DNA from: Nemophila menziesii
Lineage: Eukaryota; Streptophyta; Magnoliopsida; Boraginales; Hydrophyllaceae
Reading direction: 5' to 3'
Assembly (NCBI GenBank): GCA_029959085.1
Contig: JARWIR010000001.1
Span: forward strand, 69,874,899-69,938,898
Length of the DNA: 64,000 nt
Positions 1-12,873 of the stretch are shown here, one piece after another; the stretch's first letter is position 1, and every line of letters starts with the position of its first letter. The notes under the pieces are model-generated. The model ran no database searches. It was given only the letters and a program-made list of their open reading frames with translations, and was not told where the DNA came from. A program made the translations under genes and the position numbers.

Positions 1-1130
1 CAAGAAACTCCTAACACCCTTGACAAAAACTGGGGGTGGTAGAGTTTTGATGACTTCAATCTTCGCACAATACACCTCCATACCCTTACTTAGAACCTTG
101 TGTCCCTGAACAGTCCCCTCTTGAACCATAAAGTGACACTTCTCATATTTCAAAACCAAATTAGTTTCTTTACATCGTATAAGCACCTTCTAAAGGTTGT
201 TAAGACATTCATCAAATTTATCACTGAATACCTAGAAATAATCCATGAGCAATTCTAATTTTTTTATATCAAGATCGCCACAATACATCGCTAAAATATA
301 GTTGGTGCATTACATAATCCAAACAACATTCTCCGGAAGGCAAACGTACCTGGAACAACACAGATCTGATTGTACCCCGAATATCCATCGAGAAAGCAAA
401 GGTAATCTCTTCCCACAAGCTTGTCTAACATCTGATCGATGAATGGTAAAGGAAAGTGATCCTTCTTCATTGCTTTGTTAAGCTTACAGTAATCTGTACA
501 CACTATCCACCCCACAACCGTTCTCGATGGTATAACTTTATTATCTGAGTTGAGGATGGTGGTGATTCCTCCTTTATTTGGTACACATTGAGCGGGACTC
601 ACCCATTCACTATTCAATATAGAGAATATGATCCTCACATCTAACAATTTGATCAACTCCATTCGTACCACTTCCTTCATTACCGACATAAGTCTCCTTT
701 GACCCTCAATAAACCTCGCCTTTTTGTCTTTAAGGATGATTTTGTGTTGGCAAATGGTTGGAATAATACCTTTGATATCAGCAATAGTCCATCCAATCGT
801 CTCCTTGTTGGCTCGGAGAACTCACAACAATTTATCTTCTTGAGGGCCTATCAGGTTAGTAGAAACAATAAAAGGTAACGTATTATCAAGTCCCAGATAA
901 GCATACCTCAAGTGAGATGGAAGTGGTTTCTCTTCAAATTCTGTGGGAGATTCAAGAGATGGTTTCTTCATTGGATCAATATTCCCCGGTCCACAAACTT
1001 GTTCATAACCTCTATTCTTAAGCCACGTGTTTCCAGACCCGAGAGCTACCACTACTTCGGCTAGATCCTCGTGTAGCTCAGATAGGTCAAGTGTCAAAGC
1101 GGCTTGCAAAATATCATCAAAAATTGTCAT
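1..1130 (-). pseudogene. Athila-type pol fragment (PR-RT linker and RT), the host that element A entered
   Basis: Read on the minus strand, 822-1130 encodes the linker after the protease ([13 protein letters not shown], then [11 protein letters not shown]), 291-689 encodes the RT palm start ([24 protein letters not shown]), and 1-290 continues through the degraded part after the polymerase motif to [13 protein letters not shown]. These are the same blocks as in the intact polyprotein at 22445-28078. Stops and frameshifts separate them, and about 15 residues are missing between the YNQI and GTFAF blocks. The 5' part is cut by the LTR at 1131 and should resume beyond element A's other end, outside the window. 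This is the oldest layer seen. Confidence 0.85.
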
Positions 1131-2687
1131 TGATGTCTCCCTTTTTGTGATAAATATATGCCCTTAGGAGACATTATTTTAGGTATATATTAGACTTATT
1201 TGATAAACTTTTATGCTTATTTGATCATATTGGACTTTATCCTCTCAAAAATTGTATTATTTGCATTTTTAGAGCTTTTGTCCGTTAATTCGTAGTTTTT
1301 AGCATAAAGTTCTTAGGTAAATGGATGCTATGGAGCACCAAGATGAAGAGAATAAGTGAATTTTGATGTCTTAGATCAAGAGGAGAGGTCAAAAGAGAGA
1401 AAGCACCACTCAAAGAGTCGAAGAAAAGCATAGGAATCTGGGAAGATATTGATTCTTTCTAATTTCGAGCCAAAATAGTACAGATCCAAGTCTAGTGATT
1501 CAAATGAAAAAGGTGTGCCTTTGAGTTAGCTCGAATCGAGGAATAGAATCATGTGATTTGGACTTAAGACGCAAAAGTTACACCCGTTTTACTAGAGTGT
1601 GTGTAAAAGTTACGGGAATTACTTATTGGGCTTGGGATTTTAATCATCTAATTAAATAAGATTAAATCCCAATCCGATTTGTATTAGTATAAATATCCTT
1701 TTAGATCTCATTTTTTAGTACGCTTCATATTTTTCCAAGAGTCAGAAGAGAGCAAAAAGGTAGACGACAGCGGATGAGCTAGAGAAGTCATTTTCTTCAA
1801 TAACAACCTAACCCATTCATTTAACTAGGTCTTTTTGTCCTATTTCAATTTTAGGAATTAGGATTTCTTTTTTTTCTTTTTTTTTTTACTTTTAACATGA
1901 TCTAAACATTTAGTGTTTGAGAATCGCAATATGGATTAAGCCCTAATTTATACAATTTGATTTTTTCCCGAATTTGGGATTATTTGTTTTAAATTAAGTT
2001 AGGTATTTTGTATTGACTATTAGCGAGCTTGTTTACTATTTTATATTAAGGCGCGAATCAGAAATAGGTATTTGTAATTCGGCTATTCACTAGTGATCAG
2101 GATTACCTTGACGGGGAGTTTGATTACGGACACAGGGAGTAGACGCGTGGTGTTCGTAAATGATCCTGACAGGCTTGACTAACCATGTAGCCAATTGGGT
2201 AAAACACTTCAACATCCGAAAGTTGGTATAGTCGCCCTGAAGGGGTTTCTAATACCGCAGGATAGCTCCCTAGTCCACCCTGACGGGGGTTAGGAGAATT
2301 AGAGTCCCGACTAATACATAAATACAGACTTTACCCTTAAATGGAAGCATTAATTGTATGAATTTAGGGGGATCCCTTGCGAGACTCAAGTACACCTCTC
2401 ATCTTGCGTTCACATCTCTTTAGTTTTAATTCATTTACTTTTTGTTAAGCTTTAGTTACTTATTTATTTGTGTCCAGTAGTTTAATCTTTAAAAACAAAC
2501 AAAAATCTTCTATCATTTATTTCTGTATTAGAAATTACTACTACTAATCTTTTGAACACTTGAGTTATTCTAGTCGAATCTCTGAGAACAAAATCCCTAA
2601 TATCTATCTATTACTTGGAACGACCCGTACACTTGCGGTCATTAGGTCCTCTTATTTATCGTTAATTTCACACCCCAGGACCCACCA
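1131..2687 (+). repeat. 5' LTR of element A
   Basis: It begins TGATGTCTCC and ends CCCACCA just before the primer site, 1557 bp. A TATA box (TATAAATA, 1688-1695) places the transcription start near 1720. Four short hairpin-like units (CCTTGACGGG near 2105, CCTGACAGG near 2164, CCCTGAAGGG near 2235, CCCTGACGGG near 2279) lie in the transcribed part. The minus-strand solo LTR at 9581-11195 is a second copy of this LTR family, sharing both ends and the internal landmarks. Confidence 0.88.
1688..1695 (+). promoter_or_regulatory. TATA box of the element A LTR
   Basis: TATAAATA lies in an AT-rich stretch about one third of the way into the LTR, the usual U3/R position. The other LTRs have a comparable TATA at a comparable place. 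This is a positional inference only. Confidence 0.5.
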
Positions 2688-2693
2688 AGTTTT

Positions 2694-2711
2694 TGGCACC
2701 GCTCCGGGGAT
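2694..2711 (+). promoter_or_regulatory. Degenerate tRNA-Asp-type primer binding site of element A
   Basis: TGGCACCGCTCCGGGGAT follows the LTR end by six bases. The intact elements here have TGGCGCCGCTGCCGGGGAC. The copy in A has a G-to-A change and a lost base, in keeping with age. Confidence 0.75.
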
Positions 2712-2821
2712 TGCAGCGTGTGATCCCGGTGTTTAATCCATAAGTAGTTTTAATTGTTTATTTTTCAGTTTTACGCTTGACTTGTGTTTTTGTCTTTTTC
2801 AGCTCCTTAGGTTTTTGGTGA

Positions 2822-3235
2822 ATGTACTCGGACCCCGAGGGCATGATAAAAGCTACTAGGAAACGTCAAAGAGAGTTACGCAAGCTAGAGAAGGAAATGG
2901 CCGAAGTAAACAACAACAATGTTGATGATCCTCAGGTGGAATTGGATGAGGATGGAAATCCTATAGTTCGTCAACCTCCGATTCCTCAAATTCCAAACAA
3001 TCAAAATCAAGGAATTCTCCCTTTACCTGGAGGACAAGCTCAACTCCAATTGGGATATGATCCTTGGTTCATGCAAGATCCTGAACAAGTCCCATTTCGC
3101 ACTCCTGCTACAGGTGTTGGCCCTCCAGATTTATTCAAGTTGCAAGATTTAGACCCGATCAGGGTATGCTAAACCAATTCCAAGACTTTAGAAATTGTAG
3201 AGGAGTGGCTGGATAAGATGCAATTCATGCAGTAC
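2822..3235 (+). pseudogene. Element A gag, N-terminal remnant
   Basis: The ORF starts at ATG 2822 and runs 116 codons. It holds an arginine/lysine-rich N-terminus, a proline/glutamine stretch and the conserved DPWFMQDPEQVPFR block, which matches [15 protein letters not shown] in the intact element. After 3172 the frame breaks, and sequence related to [19 protein letters not shown] continues only in fragments to about 3235. The rest of Gag, including the zinc knuckle, is absent: the next recognisable block (3380) lies just before the protease. A deletion of over 1 kb is inferred by comparison with 22445-28078. Confidence 0.75.
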
Positions 3236-3379
3236 AGAATTTTATGCATCATATATCTGCATCATATATAACGTGATAAGGTTTTTTGTCACAAAAATAA
3301 CCGATGTAGATGAAATATTATTTATGCATCATATTAATGTTAAGATCACTCACCACATATTAATATTCCATTCTTAGAT

Positions 3380-6300
3380 GCTATTAGAGGAGTACCAAAA
3401 TATGTGAAATTCTTGAAAAGAGCTATCACCAACAAACACGCATATATTAAGAATGAAATGATAGGTTTGCCAGAAGAATGTAGTGCAATATGCAGAGTAA
3501 GTTTCCACCTAAATTACTAGATCCTAGGAGTTTTACTATTCCAATTTCTATTGGTGAGGAGTGGCAAGGGAGAGCTCTGTGTAATTTGGGTGCCAGTATC
3601 AATCTCACACCTAGATCGTTTTTTGAGAAGTTGAAGATAGGAATTGCAAGAACCACCACCATGGTCTTGCAATTGGCTGATAGATCCCTCGCACATCCAG
3701 AGGGAAGGATGGAAGATGTCTTCATCAAGGCATGTAGTTTAATCTTTCCTTGTGATTTTATTATACTTGATTATGAAGCGGATAGGAATGTCCCCATCAT
3801 TTTGGGAAGACCGTTCCTAGCCATGGGGTGTACTCTTATAGATGTAGAGACTTGAGAATTGATAATGCGTGTTCAAGACGAGGAGGTTAAGTTCAACGTG
3901 TTTAGGGCAATGGAGTTTCTAGATTCCGAGGATGAATGCTTCCGGGTGGATGAAACTGATCAAGCCACGCAAGAGGTATTTAATTATATGAATTTTGATG
4001 ATATCTTGTAGGCTGCCCTAAAACTTGACTTACCGAAGATGATTAAAGACTGAAACAGTGGAAGCTCTAAATTCTGAAAATACAAAGCCTAGGCGTCTTG
4101 CCTATGAGCCAGTGAGAGAATTGGGGGAGACTGAACCTCAAAAGAAACCATCTATTGAGTCCTCTTCACAATTATAAGAGAATCCGCTTCCGTCGCACTT
4201 GAGGTATGCTTATCTGGGTACTAACAACACTTTACATGTTATTGTTTCAGCTACTTTTGAGTCCTCAAGAAGACAAATCGTTGTGTGTACTACGATCTAA
4301 TAAAGAGGCAATTGGATGGACTATTGCTGACAACAAAGGTATTAGTCTTACCAATTCCCAACACAAAATCATTCTGGAAGATGAAAGTGCACACTCAGTT
4401 TAAGGTCAAAGGAGATTAATGCCAGCAATGAAGAAAGTGGTCAGGAAAGAAGTAACCAAATTACTTGATGCGGGAATCATATTTCCCATAACTAGTAGCG
4501 AGTGGGTGAGTCCCGTTCAATGCGTACCAAAGAAGAGTGGTATCACTACTATCCTAAATGATCAGAATAAATCCACACCCTCAAGAATTGTTGGTTGGAG
4601 AGTGTATGGATTATTGCAAGTTGAACAAGGCCATCTAGAAAAGATCATTTTCCTCTTCTGTTCATAGATTAGATGTTGGATAAGTTACCCGGAAGAGAGT
4701 ACTATTGTTTTCTTGATGGGTATCCAAGTTATAATCAGATATGCATAGACCCTCCAGATCAACATAAAACAACATTTACATGTCCTTTTGGTACCTTTTC
4801 CTATCAAAGGATACCATTTGGATTGTGTAATGCACCTGCTACTTTTCAGAGGTGTATGATGGCAATATTCTGGGACATGATCGATCGATTCCTTGACGTA
4901 TTTTGGATGACTTTTCTATTTTTAGTGATAACTTTGATGATTGTTTGCAGAATCTAGAAAAGCTGTTAATTTGATGCAAGGAAACTAACTTAGTTTTGAA
5001 TTGGGAGAAATGTCACTTCATGGTCCGTGAGGGAATAGTGTTTGGGGCATAAGGTTTTAAGCGCATGTTTATAGGTTGATCGGGCAAAGATTAAAGTGAT
5101 CAAAACTCTTCCACCTCATGTTTCTGTTAAGGGGTGCGAAGCTTCTTGGGTCATGTTAGGTTCTATTGTTGATTTATCAAAGATTTCTCTAAGATAGCCA
5201 AGCCGTAGTGTAACTTACTCGAGATGGACACCAAATTCCTTTTTGACGAATCTTGCATGTTGGCATTCTTGGAAATCAAGGAGAAGCTCATATCCGTTCC
5301 GATTGTATTTCCTCCTAATTGGAATATTCCGTTTGAATTTATATGTGATGCTAGTGATCTTGCTATGGGTGCTGTGTTGGGTCATAGAAAAGATAAGGTA
5401 TTTCATTCCATTTACTATGCGAGTAAGACCTTCACAAGTGCTCAGATTAATTATACTATGACTGAGAAGTATTTATTAGTTGTTGTTTACGCGTTTGACA
5501 AATTTTATTCATATCTTCTTGGGGCGAAGGATGTTGTATACACGGATCATTCTGCGATAAAATACCTTATTGAGAAGAAAAATGCGAAGCCACTTTTGAT
5601 TAGATGGGTATTGTTGTTACAAGAGTTTAACTTAGAGATTCGAGATCGAAAGGGGAGTAAGAATCAAGTAGCAAATCATTTGTCGCGTCTTGAAGGTTCT
5701 AAGGTTAATAGTGGACCAGAGTTGGTCAAAGAAGAGTTTCCTGATGAGAGTTTATTTTTGATACACGCAGCTGGTACTCCTTGGTATGCATAGTGAATCT
5801 CATCGTGAGTGGGTCCTTTCTTGAAGTGGCTAACTCACAAGAGAGGAAAAGATTAGCTCACCGTGCTAAGCAGTTCTTTTGGGAGGATCCTTTCCGCTAT
5901 AAAACATGTAGTGATCAGATGGTGAGAAGATGCATAACTGAAGGTGAAGTCCGCGCGGTAGTTGCAAGTTGTCATGATTCACCCTATGGAGGACATTTCA
6001 AAGGTGATCGTACAACTGCGAAGGTACTTCAGTCCGGTTTTTATTGGCCTACTTTACATAAATATTGTCATGCATATGCCAAAGAATGTCATAGATGCCA
6101 ATATACCAGTAATATATTAAAAAGAGATGAGATGCCACGTAATAATGTTCTTGAAGTTGAGATATTTGATGTGTGGCGTATTTATTTTATGGGTCCCTTT
6201 GTACCATACAATGAAAATCTATACATCATACTAGCTGTTGATTACGTGTCAAAATGGGTAGAGTATGTAGCTCTACATACGAATAATTCGCGAGGGTGAT

Positions 6301-7087
6301 AAAGTTCTTGAAATCACACATCTTCATGAGACATGGACCACCTAGAGTTATTATTAGTGATGAAGGTACGCACTTTGTGAAAAAGTACTTGAAGGCAATC
6401 TTAGAGAAGTATAGGGGGTGAGACATCGTGTATCTACTGCTTATCGTCCACAAACAAACGGTCAAGCCGAGGTCTCTAATTCAAGCTCAAATCCATTCTA
6501 GAGAAAACTGTTGGACCAATGCGTAAGGATTGATCAATGAAGTTAGATGATGCATTATGGACGTATCGTACCGCGTTCAAGATGCATGTTGGTGCATCTC
6601 CGTATCGCATGGTTTATGGTAAGGCTTGTCACTTACCTTTTGAGCTTGAATTAGGTGCATATTGGGAGATAGCGGAGTTGAACTTATATTCTACTCTATC
6701 CGGTGAGAATCGTATGTTGAAACTGAATGAACTTGATGAGTTTTGATTTCGTGCCTATGAGAATGCTAAACTTTACAAAGTGAAAACAAAGAAATGGATA
6801 TGGCATGATAATCGCATTCATGATTTTTTTTTGAAGTTGGACAAATGGTCCTGAAGCACAAATCTAAGTTCAGTAACTATCCGGGGAAGTTAAGATCGAA
6901 ATGGTCTGGTCCTTATATTGTGACCAAGGTTACGCCTCATGGGGTTATAGATATTGAGAATTCAAACTAGCACCACACCTTCATGGTGAAGGGGCATCGT
7001 TTAAAGATATCTCATGGAGGCGAGGATACCAATCGCGTGGAAGATCCACATCCCGGGGAGGTCATGTTCCTCCTCGAAGCTACATAG
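3380..7087 (+). pseudogene. Element A pol (PR-RT-RNase H-IN), decayed
   Basis: Recognisable blocks in order: pre-protease AIRGVPKYVKFLKRAITNK-like (3380), protease with CNLGASINLTP in place of the CDLGAS active-site block (3490-3855), RT (4206-4960, [27 protein letters not shown]), RNase H (5224-5793, [20 protein letters not shown]), IN zinc finger (CHDSPYGGHF, CHRCQ), IN core and the GPYIV C-terminal block (about 6900). Many stops and frameshifts break it. The expected polymerase box has collapsed to VFWMTF. The end is taken as TAG at 7085-7087, aligned with the end of the intact copy. Confidence 0.85.
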
Positions 7088-7288
7088 TGTGAGAGGTAAC
7101 CCGTCGAGCTTAACAATGCTAAAAAAAAGTCATTTCAATTGTATATTAGTTTATCGCTTTCATGTCTGTCAATTCCTAGTGTATATTAGAGTAAGTGTTG
7201 TTTATTAGTGTATAATTTTAAGAAATGAGAAAGGTAGTGTGTTAATTGTGTAAGAATTGATCTTGGGGTGAAAAAAAACGGGAAATAT

Positions 7289-7744
7289 GCGATACACTGC
7301 AGCTTGGTGCGGTATACCGCACCATAGCTGCGGTGCACCACACCCAAGGAAAACCGTCATGGCAGTAATGTAATTGGGTACATGTGTGAGACACCAGTCC
7401 AAAAACCGTGTTGTCGCTCGTGCGTGTACCATGCCACGGGTTCCAACAGAGAAATCTTGCGGTACACCGCATCATACCCGCGGTGCACCGCAGGTCCATA
7501 AACAGTAAAACCGTTGAGAATTCGGGGGTTCATTTCAGTGCACATACAAAAAAATTGTGCGGTACACCACACCATACCCGCAGTGCAGCACATGGTCCAA
7601 GACCGTTACAACGGTTTGACAAATCAGGTCCATTGTCGAGAGACGCTTGTCAATACCGTGTCGTCAGAAGCGCAGAACCGTAACATGGTATTGGGAGCGC
7701 ATGATGTCACTCGCGGTACACCGCAAGGAAGTGCGGTACGCTGC
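7289..7744 (+). repeat. Paired near-palindrome array of element A (GCGGTACACCGC type)
   Basis: Twelve-base dyads of the form GCGGT-AN-ACCGC occur at 7289, 7309 and 7330, at 7459 and 7480, at 7559 and 7580, and at 7713 and 7733. Within a cluster the centres are 20 or 21 bp apart; clusters are 100-170 bp apart. The array lies between the pol stop and the accessory ORF. The surrounding sequence is AT-rich, so the GC dyads stand out. Long ORFs overlapping it (for example 7514-8068) look like by-products of the repeats. Confidence 0.85.
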
Positions 7745-8165
7745 AAGGAGTCAGTTGGGAAGATAATTGTGAAATTTTTGGATTTGAACCTAACAAAACT
7801 TAACCTTAGCTGTTTCCCAAGTCCCCAAAAACGATATTTTCAATTCCAAACCCAAGAAAAACACTTTGAAGAGACAAAAACACACTATGACCTTTCCTCC
7901 ATCAACCATAAATGTTCTAATATATTCCAAACATATAATCAAACATCAAATCCTTCAAAAACACCAAGAAATCTTCATTTTAATCCTAATTACTTCTTCA
8001 TCAAAGCTTTAATCTTAACCATTAAACCTCTCCCATACCATAACATAATCATTACCCATCACATATAATACCACATACCTTTTTCCTATATCCTCAAAAC
8101 ATCAAAGTTCAAAACTTTTCTCTAGGTTTTGAATTTTTGAAGTTTTGAGGTTGAGGTCCATTGAG

Positions 8166-8280
8166 ATGACAAACAGAACCGATTCCTTGTGCTACAATCG
8201 TAAACCGAGCAGTAATTCCAGAATTAGAAATTCTCTTGGGGCTACTGCAGACAAAGCAATTGAAATTCCAGATTCAATAT
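8166..8280 (+). pseudogene. Element A accessory ORF, 5' part
   Basis: ATG at 8166 starts MTNRTDSL..., which aligns with MTNRTGDF at the start of the accessory ORFs of elements B and C. It continues to the IEIPDS block, where element D interrupts it at 8281. The same block resumes at 60668. The leader before the ATG contains CTCTAG preceded by pyrimidines (about 8120), a possible splice acceptor for a subgenomic mRNA. Confidence 0.75.
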
Positions 8281-11200
8281 TGGTGTCACCTAAGGTGTGA
8301 TAAAAATATGATAAATAAATACGGATGATGATGCACAAACATCCTAGACTAAACTAGTTACGCACTGCAAGTATCACAGGTCGTACGCAAGTTTTAGTGA
8401 TAAGTCAGATTCGTTCTCAGGGACTTAGTGTATTATACGAATGGGTAACAAAATAGAGTAGTAATTAATAATTAAAAACATGAAAAGTAAATAAATATGA
8501 TTGAGGACATAATTATTAAAGTAAATAAACAAAGACAATAAAATAAAATAAGAAAGAATATAGATGAGAGAATATAGCTCAGGTTTTGCTCGTATGCACT
8601 AATCCTTCTATTTCTTCTACTAGTTAATAAGGGTGATTATAGCTCTTAGATAAGTAGTCAGGATTCTAAATACCTCCTAATCCCCTTCTGGGTGGACTTA
8701 GGTGGCGACCTCACAATTACCAAGGGACTTAACTAATGTGCTCCTACGCCACAGGTTCTTAGATGAGACTAGCTTGCAAATAATGATCGCTGATTAAATC
8801 AAACCCTAATGACTATCTAGTTAGGAAAGCCCTTCCGGATCACTACCGCACACTAGACGTTTATGTGGTGTGTCAATAATTAGACACCCCTTCCGGGTGA
8901 CCATCTAACTACTATTAGCATAACCCTAAATTGATCAGGTTTAAGACAGACAATAAATTAAAGCACATAAAACAAATATATGGTTAAGCAGCTAGAATCA
9001 ATTTAAAATAGTTCTCACAAAGAAACATAGATATAAGAAAATAGAATTCATAGATTATACATATCAAAACCCAAGATATGGAAAAATTAGTTCATACTAG
9101 AAAGAAATAAACTGAAATAAAGATACATACTGTCAACTTGCTCTCTTGAATGACTAAAGATTGGACTAAGGGTTAGAACTGAACAAGGACGGGCAAGGAC
9201 ATGTTTACAATAGTTAAATGGTGTATTTATAGAAGTCTAGGAAGCCCTAATTTGGATTTCTTGGAGTAGGAGGCAAGCAATTGGACTATTTTACCAAATC
9301 AAATTCGTAGCCTAAAATATAGAAAAGGTAAGAAACTGTTGCTGTCTTGTTTTGGCAGTAAATTCTTTAATATTGCTCCGATTTTCGCCTACTTTATATC
9401 GAAACGACCGTAATGAAAGCTATACACTTTAGCTTCAGACCATTGTTCCAAAATCCCAGCCGATTTTAAGTTATGATCACTTTAGTGGACGTAGCTTCTG
9501 AAATTCAAATTTACTTGACAACTTTATCTTTTCCCATTTTATCTTTTACTTCCTTTCTCTTATCTCTTGTAATTGATTTGTGGTGGGTCCTGGTGTGTTA
9601 TAAAATTAATACGATAAATAAAGGAACCACAATACCGCAAGTGCACGGTTGTCCAAGTAATATTCGATAAATCGGGTTTCGTTCTCAGGGACGGATTAGG
9701 TTTAACTCAAATATTTATCAGATAGTAGAAATAATTGCTTGACAGAAAAGTAAAATAATATGATTTTTGTTTGGTTTTTCTAATAACTAAAGAAGCAATA
9801 AAATAAAGACTACAAATAAATAAATGAAAAGAAATAATGCAAATAAAAGACTAGCTTCAGAGATGAGAGATACTTGAGTCTCGCAAGGAATCCACCTAAT
9901 TAACGTAACCTATGCTTTGTTTAAGGGTAGAATTGGTATTATAATACTAGTCGGGACTCTAATGTCTCCTAGCCCCCGTCAGGGTGGACCTAGGAGCTAT
10001 CCTAAAGTACTATGAACCCCTATATGGGCGAATATGCCTCTTCGGATGATATGAATTTACCTCTTTGGATATGCAATTAGTTAAGCTTGTCGGTCAATAA
10101 CGAACATTACACGGGTATTACCTAAGTTTGTATTCAAACCCCCCTGTCGGATGATCACTTCGCCACTAAAGTGAATAGCCCAAATACTGAAAGATATTTC
10201 TAGTTGTACCGAAAATAAATAGTGATTAAGAACAAAGTAATATCCAATATATAAGACTCAATTCAATTTAAATCATAACAATCCCAAATTCAAAACATTG
10301 AATAAATTAATTAGGGTTCATCCCTTTATTGCGATTCTCAAGTATATGAAAGTTTAACTCATAAATAAATTAAAGACTGAAATTAAATAGATAAAAGACA
10401 TCATATTCAATTACAGAAAAGAAATTGATAACCTAAGGGTTTGGTTGGCTATTGTTGGAAGAACATAATTCCTCTAGCTCTAGCTTTTCCTCTGCCTTCT
10501 TGCTCTGACTTGAAAATATGAAGCCTCTGATGTAATTCTCTGAAGTGTTTGACTCTCTCTAAGGATGTTTTAATGTGAAGAATAATTGAGAGGTGTTGAA
10601 TAATGAGGTCTAAGAGAGCTTATATAGGTGCTTAAAAACGTTTTAGGGTTTAGGTTAAAAGGATTAGGTTAAATTATAAAAAAACCCAAACCCATCTTTT
10701 CTTTTAATTCCCGTAACTGGTGTGCAACCTTTAGTAAAACGGCTTTAACTTTTGCATAACAACTCCAAATGGGCTGATTCAACTTGGAGAATCTTCCTAA
10801 CTCAATAGGCTATCAAACCAAGTTTCACGGCCCAAGGCTAAATCCGCTCCTAAGTAGCCAAAAAACAGCAATCTTTAACAGTCTTTCAGATCTGCAACTT
10901 TTTTAATTAAGTTCTTGAAAATTCTTTTCTTTTCTTTAGCTCCTCCACTCGATCTAAGATTTTAATTCTCACTTCTCCTCCTTGTAGTGGTTTCTTCATG
11001 AATTCATAAACCTACTAACTTTAAACTAAAACAAACAAATTAACGCACAAAAGCTCTAAAAATGCAAATAGTCTAATTCCAAGGAGAGAAAGTGCAATAT
11101 GACGAAATAAACATAAAAGTCTATCAAATAAGTCAAATATTTACCTAAACGATGTCTCCTAAGGGCTAATATATAGAAAAAATAGGGATACATCAATTTG

Positions 11201-11406
11201 TCATCTAATTAATTATCATATATCTGTAAAGCTTAACAATTAACAAACAATTAAACCAAATATGCTCTAAAAATAATAAATCATCAAATCAAGACAAGAA
11301 ATAAGAAAATATAATAATACTAATAAAAATAGATTAATTTTTTCCTAAATATTCCTAAAATGATGTCTCCAACCTAGATTAAATCATCACAAATAAAGAG
11401 ACATCA
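8281..11406 (-). repeat. 3' LTR of element D, split by a solo LTR
   Basis: On the plus strand it starts TGGTGTCACC and ends GAGACATCA next to the PPT. Removing the inserted solo LTR and one TSD copy leaves 1506 bp. A TATA box (complement of CTATAAATAC) lies near 9222. Hairpin-like units with CCTTCCGGGTG and CCTTCTGGGTG cores lie near 8691, 8828 and 8888, in the transcribed part. Confidence 0.85.
9581..11195 (-). mobile_element. Solo LTR of the element A family inside D's 3' LTR
   Basis: 1615 bp. It reads on the plus strand from TGGTGGGTCC to ATACATCA and is the reverse complement of an A-type LTR. It is flanked by ATTTG at 9576-9580 and 11196-11200. No internal region or second LTR accompanies it, so it is what remains after LTR-LTR recombination. 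The flanking D sequence joins cleanly when it is removed, by comparison with the D copy near 60460. Confidence 0.9.
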
Positions 11407-11442
11407 AGACCACCAACTCAAAGTTGTATCATCCCGATACAA
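11407..11442 (-). promoter_or_regulatory. Element D polypurine tract with upstream hairpin
   Basis: The complement of 11407-11420 is TTGAGTTGGTGGTCT-like, directly before the 3' LTR. Just upstream on the minus strand, 11424-11442 forms TTGTATC-GGGAT-GATACAA, a 7-bp perfect stem. Elements B, C and E have the equivalent hairpin at the same distance. In retroelements the PPT primes plus-strand synthesis; the role of the hairpin is not known to me. Confidence 0.75.
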
Positions 11443-12873
11443 TAAAGATAAAAGCAAAGGGTAGTCTCTAAATACACACCTAGGTCAATTAAGCAATTTG
11501 GGAAAATCTCATGTAATAATATTTACAAACTACATACATGCACACTTGTTATATCTACGATCAACACGACTTGATTTCAAGATTAGATTAGTTTCGCAGT
11601 GTAAGAAGGTGAGGATCTTTACTCAGTTCATATAAAAAAGAATCATAAGGTCTTTAAGGTTGTAATGTTGGCTTAGGGACGGTATGATAGTATATTTGGA
11701 TAATTTAGAGTGAGATTTTGGCTCTTTCCTCACTAGCCATCAACAAATCGCCCTAGAGCTTGAGTTACTCTCATAAAACATTTCTTACTCAACCCAATGA
11801 TTTTCTTGATGCACCAAGTAGCATCCCCAATAACCCAATTAAAGCATAAAGATGTTCACATAAAAATTCCACATTGCCGGTCCAAATATATAATCTTTTC
11901 ATATTATTTTTTTCTTTTGTATAGATATGACTCTCTTTTTGATGTTGAGATATCATGCTATTTTTTCTCTATTTTTTTTCTTTTCCTTTTATGCTTTTCA
12001 GCTTTTCTCATTTACTCTTATCTCGGCAAAAGGCTAAAATATAATAAACATGTGAATCATCATCAATATATAGAACAAACCACAATTAATAAGCTCAAAA
12101 ATCCCAACCTGATAATATTTCCCATAATGGTGGACCCACCACCCCATACTCAAGCTCTAAAACAATAGTCTATGCATCGCGATTCGAGTGCGAGTCATAT
12201 GGAAAAGTCCTATAATCTAAAGGGATATGGCTTATAATGTGGCTAATAAAAAGGCTTTATAAAGGCTAGAAGGGGATGATAAGGATATAAAATATAATAA
12301 TTTGGACAACAAGCTAAAAGGCAACAAGGCGCTTATCAAAGAACCACCTTAATCACTTTCTAAACTATGCAATTTCGTTATTCTCGTACCTTTAGCGTGT
12401 TCATCAAATGGGTTTATCATCTCGCTTGGATCTCATGACCTACAGACTACTCATGGCTCCCTGAGATCGAACATACTTTCTATCGCATTGCTAACTAATA
12501 TTTTCTTTACTATCAATGTATGTTTCCTGCAAATAATTAAAGCATACAAAATATAGCAGCTCATATACATACTACTTTCTATCATCAACTTACTAAGCTT
12601 ATGCTTTCAAGCTATTAAACACACTCTACATCTAATTCCAATGTATAAATTTTTTTAATTTCTACCTAAAAATAGAAATTTCATAGAAAACTGGAGATGA
12701 GAGGCAACGAATCCCCACACCCCCAACTCAAAAATGAGGCGTGTCCCCACGACTCGAAAGATACTACATAAATAATTTAAAATAAGTAGATAAAGCATAT
12801 ACATAAATGGTAACGATGAAAGAGAACATACTCTCTAGGCTACTGCCTCGCATTATGACATCCAAGATAGGAT
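11443..12873 (-). other. 3' UTR of element D
   Basis: No gene. It contains, on the minus strand, a hairpin (12736-12755) followed by a PPT-like CCCCACACCCCCAACTCA complement (12713-12730), a second PPT-like site (12136-12153), and the two arms of a long-range pairing (GCCGG near 11875 and CGGCAAAAGG near 12023) around a T-rich loop. The apparent ORF at 11797-12168 is a low-complexity by-product. Confidence 0.65.

Noticed and set aside
7514..8068. 184-codon ORF over the element A array
   Set aside because: It runs through the dyad repeats and the UTR, has no counterpart frame in the other elements, and overlapping frames on both strands are equally open.
11797..12168. 123-codon ORF rich in F, Y and S
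   Set aside because: It lies antisense in the 3' UTR of D across a T-rich loop; low-complexity by-product, not conserved in B, C, E or A.
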